The notes under the pieces: generated by a model | Database searches by the model: none | What the model was told of the DNA's origin: nothing | What the model saw: only the letters and a program-made list of their open reading frames with translations | Program-made: the position numbers and the translations under genes | From: SYFY01 sp031385325 | Lineage (GTDB): Bacteria > Pseudomonadota > Gammaproteobacteria > Pseudomonadales > Azotimanducaceae | NCBI GenBank assembly: GCA_031385325.1 | Contig: JANNBJ010000026.1 | Span: 1-64,000 of the forward strand | Length of the DNA stretch: 64,000 nt | Direction: 5' to 3' | Shown here: positions 61,366 to 64,000 of the stretch, piece after piece | How positions within the stretch are numbered: the stretch's first letter is position 1 | Layout of the letters: every line of letters begins with the position of its first letter

Positions 61366-61555
61366 ACCAACAAATACACGAAGGGGCGACGGCGAAGCGC
61401 TGAAATCCGACGTTGTGCGGGTCGCAAACTTGCATCTGACGAGGTATTCGAAGTATCCCGGAACGAACCTTTCAAGGTGGCACGCTCGAGAAAGTAAAAA
61501 CGGAGGAAAGAGCCATGCGCTTAGGAGTCGTTCACTCAAGCGCGGCATCTTGAGT

Positions 61556-62479
61556 TCAGCTCGACAATAGTTGTCCGATGCGCTTCCAATTCCTGGCACC
61601 ATACCAGGCCACGAGTGCTTCCTCCGATCCATACGCGCGTTGCCGTTTGTGAATACTGGCAACATCCTGCCGCCAACGGGCCTCGGTCGAATCGACGGGG
61701 AAGTGCGTTTCTGTATCAATGATGATCTGTAGCAAGTTGAGGTAGGACCTGAGCGTCACTGTCAGAACCAGTTCTGTCCCACCAAGTCCAGACACTAACG
61801 GTTTTAGATAGCTGTCCAGTGATGCCGCATCGGCCTGCAGAAGCATTATCCGCTCGGTGATTCCCGCGTCTCGAATCTCCTCGATGCGCGTCGCGATCAT
61901 CGCGCGGAACGGATTCAGATCGATGTAGAGCATGGCCGAAACCACCGCTCGATCCGACAGCAGAGCACCGCACCAAAATCTCTGGTCAAAGAAGTGCCCT
62001 CGCACCCCTTCCTCCGCATTGGCCCGGCGGGCGATATCCTGCTTCAGGAATTTCATGAAGGTCGACACAGAACCCAACTGTTTGCGAACGTGCGCCAACC
62101 GACTCGAATCCGCCAACAGCGTGCCTCTGTGAGCTTCAAGAGCCTCGGGTGCCAACGTCTTGCCCCCATACGTCCTCGGTGGACTAACCGCCAGCCATCG
62201 CTCGGCAACTTCTTCATCTGACCAACGAAGACAGGCCTTTGGATCGTGGAAGACGCCGAGATGGAAGTGGTTACTCATGACGGAGTAGCCGTACAGGTCC
62301 ACGGCAAAGTGCTGAACGAGGAAGTGTAACCGGTCGATCAGCCACTGCTTGCGATGACTATGGTCTTTCCCAGTCAACGGATCGACACCGCACAGGAACG
62401 CACGCTGTACACACCGAGAGACCAGGTGATAGAGAAGAGGCCGCTCAGGATCGATAAGGTATTTTCGTGGGGTAGCCAT
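61556..62479 (-). mobile_element. REP-associated tyrosine transposase (RAYT, Y1/HUH family)
   Basis: A 307-aa transposase of the IS200/IS605-related Y1 group: YHLVSRCVQRAFLCG, then the HUH motif in YGYSVMSNHFHLGVF, FMKFLKQDIARRAN, GHFFDQRFWCGALLSDRAVVSAMLYIDLNPFRA, all in the usual order. RAYTs are single-copy domesticated transposases that bind and cut hairpin repeats (REPs). Inverted repeats flank this gene (61351 and 62677-62823), as in other REP-RAYT units. The catalytic Tyr is not pinned down here. Confidence 0.87.
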
Positions 62480-62676
62480 GAAGATAGTTTGTCAACGAGG
62501 AGCGGAAATCGAGTGCGCATAACTTGTTGCGCTGTGTAGGCAGTTGGATATCGAACGCGTACTTTTTGGCTTCTCGGCTACGAGGAGCACCGGCCGACGA
62601 GGCGATAAATGTTCTTCGATGTCATCAACCAACTGAGTCGAGACACTCGAAGCCGGCTTCCAGCTCGATCTTTTGC

Positions 62677-62823
62677 GCGAGGTGTGTCCGCGCAATACGT
62701 CCAGGACGATTTATTTTCGCGAGGTGTGTCCTCGTTTGATTTCATTTTCGCGAGGTGTGTCCTCGTTTGATTTCCTGGTTGGCACGAGGTGTGTCCGCGT
62801 AATAGACTCGAGGTGTGTCCGCG
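62677..62823 (+). repeat. Five hairpin repeats with conserved loop next to the RAYT gene
   Basis: Copies begin at 62677, 62719, 62750, 62784 and 62808, all containing CGAGGTGTGTCC. The flanking bases differ but often keep pairing: copy 1 has TTGCGCG-AGGTGTGTC-CGCGCAA, copies 2 and 3 have CGAGG-TGTGT-CCTCG. Copies 2-3 repeat with a 31-bp period and copies 4-5 with a 24-bp period, so part of the array has been duplicated in tandem. The loop sequence is conserved while stems change, as expected if the transposase recognises the loop. Confidence 0.75.
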
Positions 62824-63075
62824 TAATAGACTCTGGCCTCCCTATCTCGCATGCAGGAGAAAACAAGATGATGCATTTCATGTCCATTCAAAACGAACTC
62901 TCTCGTCAACCTCTGAATGTGGACATGAAATTCTGTGCAATCACTGTTTCAACTCGTTTTTACACGGGCACGCCTCGCCCTTAGCCGATTCATTCCGCGC
63001 GCGGCGCGCGTAATCTCCCTCGAAACTGAACTGAAGGTCTCGACGACGACCAGGCCCAACGACGCGACTGCCTAC
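62824..63075. other. Intergenic region upstream of the ABC exporter
   Basis: After the repeat array there is no recognisable gene up to the exporter. The frame of the exporter is open from 62929 but its upstream part (62935-63075) shows no family homology and only GTG-type starts. A promoter and the true start must lie in or near this stretch; none is clear by eye. Confidence 0.4.
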
Positions 63076-64000
63076 GTGTCGTTATCGGCGCCGGAAGCTC
63101 AGGGTCGCATATCGCTTACCGGCGTTCGCTGGTCCAAGTTCATCTCGTATTATCGGCCGCACAAAGCATTGCTGGTTGCTGATCTCGCCTGCGCGATTCT
63201 GATCGCCGCCACGGCGCTTGCGCTTCCCTTGAGCGCAAATTTTATCGTCAGCCAGCTCTCGCTCAGCGCAACAGATAGCACGGCCATACTGGGGGACATC
63301 TATCTGGTCGGGTTTGGCATGCTGGCACTGCTCATCGTGCAGGCCTTGTGCACCGTATTCGTCGACTATCAGGGACATGTCATGGGCGCACGGATGGAAA
63401 CCGCCATGCGCAAGGAACTCTTCGAGCATTACCAGAAGCTATCCTTCAACTTTTACGATCGACAGCACGTGGGGCAGTTGATGTCGAGAATCACTCACGA
63501 TCTGTTTTCATTGTCCGAGCTCTATCACCACGCACCGGAAGATCTCGCGATTGCCGTGCTGAAATTCATCGGGGCCGTAGTCATCCTGCTGCACCTCGAT
63601 CTGTCGCTGACGATGCTGATCATCGCCACCATCCCCTTCGCTGCGGCGTACGCGCTGTATTTCAACAAGCGAATGGAAATAGCGCATCGGCAAGGCAAAG
63701 AGCGTATCGCCGCCATCAACGAACGAGTCGAAGACGCCCTCTCCGGTGTTCGAGTCGTGAAGTCCTTTGGCAACGAAACCCTGGAATCCGAGCGATTCGG
63801 CGATGCCAACGCTCACTTCCTGCAAACTCGCAGACAGGGCTACAAAGCGGAAGCCCTCTTCTCGGTTGGTCTGCAAACCTACGCACAACTGATTACCCTT
63901 GCAGTGATCATGCTGGGTTCCATAAGGATCCTGTCTACCACACTGTCGCTCGCCGATCTTCTGACCTATCTGCTCTGTGTTGCCAGCCTCATCGATCCCA
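63076..64000 (+). CDS. ABC exporter, membrane domain (MsbA-like), cut by the window end
   Basis: The frame encodes the transmembrane domain of an ABC exporter: VRWSKFISYYRPHKALLVADLACAILIAA, LPLSANFIVSQL, METAMRKELFEHYQKLSFNFYDRQHVGQLMSRITHDL (the first coupling helix region), ILLHLDLSLTMLIIATIP and INERVEDALSGVRVVKSFGNET. At least five helices are visible. The nucleotide-binding domain must follow outside the window. The start is uncertain; the GTG at 63076 is a guess. Relatives export lipids, peptides or drugs. Confidence 0.85.
   Translation, partial: MSLSAPEAQGRISLTGVRWSKFISYYRPHKALLVADLACAILIAATALALPLSANFIVSQLSLSATDSTAILGDIYLVGFGMLALLIVQALCTVFVDYQGHVMGARMETAMRKELFEHYQKLSFNFYDRQHVGQLMSRITHDLFSLSELYHHAPEDLAIAVLKFIGAVVILLHLDLSLTMLIIATIPFAAAYALYFNKRMEIAHRQGKERIAAINERVEDALSGVRVVKSFGNETLESERFGDANAHFLQTRRQGYKAEALFSVGLQTYAQLITLAVIMLGSIRILSTTLSLADLLTYLLCVASLIDP

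Noticed and set aside
62677..62823. Possible CRISPR array from the five short repeats
   Set aside because: Spacing varies (24-42 bp), the repeat is short with a changing stem, spacers are partly identical to one another, and no cas genes are nearby. It fits RAYT-associated hairpins.

Overview
The window looks like a chromosomal segment of a free-living, aerobic, Gram-negative proteobacterium, most likely an uncultured gammaproteobacterium. The reasons are a TonB-dependent receptor, two lipoproteins with lipoboxes, a long-form Lhr helicase, a soluble glucokinase, c-di-GMP enzymes, a BarA/GacS-like hybrid kinase, a REP-associated (RAYT-type) transposase and moderately high GC throughout. No rRNA, tRNA, CRISPR array or prophage was seen. 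The lineage is inferred from gene content only.

Layout. 0-7 kb: palindromic repeats, a Gfo/Idh-aldo/keto reductase fusion, an SRAP DNA-crosslink repair protein, an acyl-CoA dehydrogenase and a CoA-transferase. 7-15.5 kb: lhr, a degenerate EAL protein, glk and a PRISE-like reductase. 15.5-21 kb: an oppABC-like peptide importer without ATPases, an LLM oxidoreductase, pyrophosphatase and a DUF6491-like lipoprotein. 21-28.5 kb is an accessory zone: a HigBA-type and a VapBC-type toxin-antitoxin pair, gene relics, a P2-type cation ATPase, an SDR, a GNAT enzyme and a GNAT with its middle deleted. 28.5-32.3 kb: a serine hydrolase, a second LLM oxidoreductase and a tandem MmcQ/YjbR protein. 32.5-37.4 kb: a hybrid histidine kinase, frameshifted in this sequence, overlapping a REC-GGDEF-EAL response regulator. 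37.4-41.5 kb: MBL hydrolase, OYE-family reductase, lipoprotein, cupin, SDR and a PPOX-fold protein. 42-47.6 kb: an apparently complete coenzyme F420 operon, npdG-cofE-cofD-cofC-cofGH. 47.6-55 kb: VOC protein, phosphatase, GST, GGDEF-EAL protein, TonB receptor and GNAT. 54.8-61.4 kb: a tightly overlapping SDR/BVMO pair, then two sugar isomerase-like proteins, a Gfo/Idh dehydrogenase and an aminotransferase. 61.5-64 kb: the RAYT transposase with its hairpin repeats and the start of an ABC exporter cut by the window end.

How the parts fit. The F420 operon can make the deazaflavin and, through NpdG, reduce it with NADPH. The two LLM proteins (19.05 and 30.4 kb) and the PPOX-fold protein next to the operon are candidate users. 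Together with the acyl-CoA dehydrogenase, CoA-transferase, BVMO, OYE protein and many SDRs, this suggests oxidative breakdown of cyclic, lipid-like or steroid-like compounds; that is inference.

A second theme is short palindromic elements. Families A, B and C are bounded by CTAG. Several sit between convergent genes, and in two places the element end supplies the TAG stop codon of the neighbouring gene. A separate hairpin family with a conserved loop flanks the RAYT gene.
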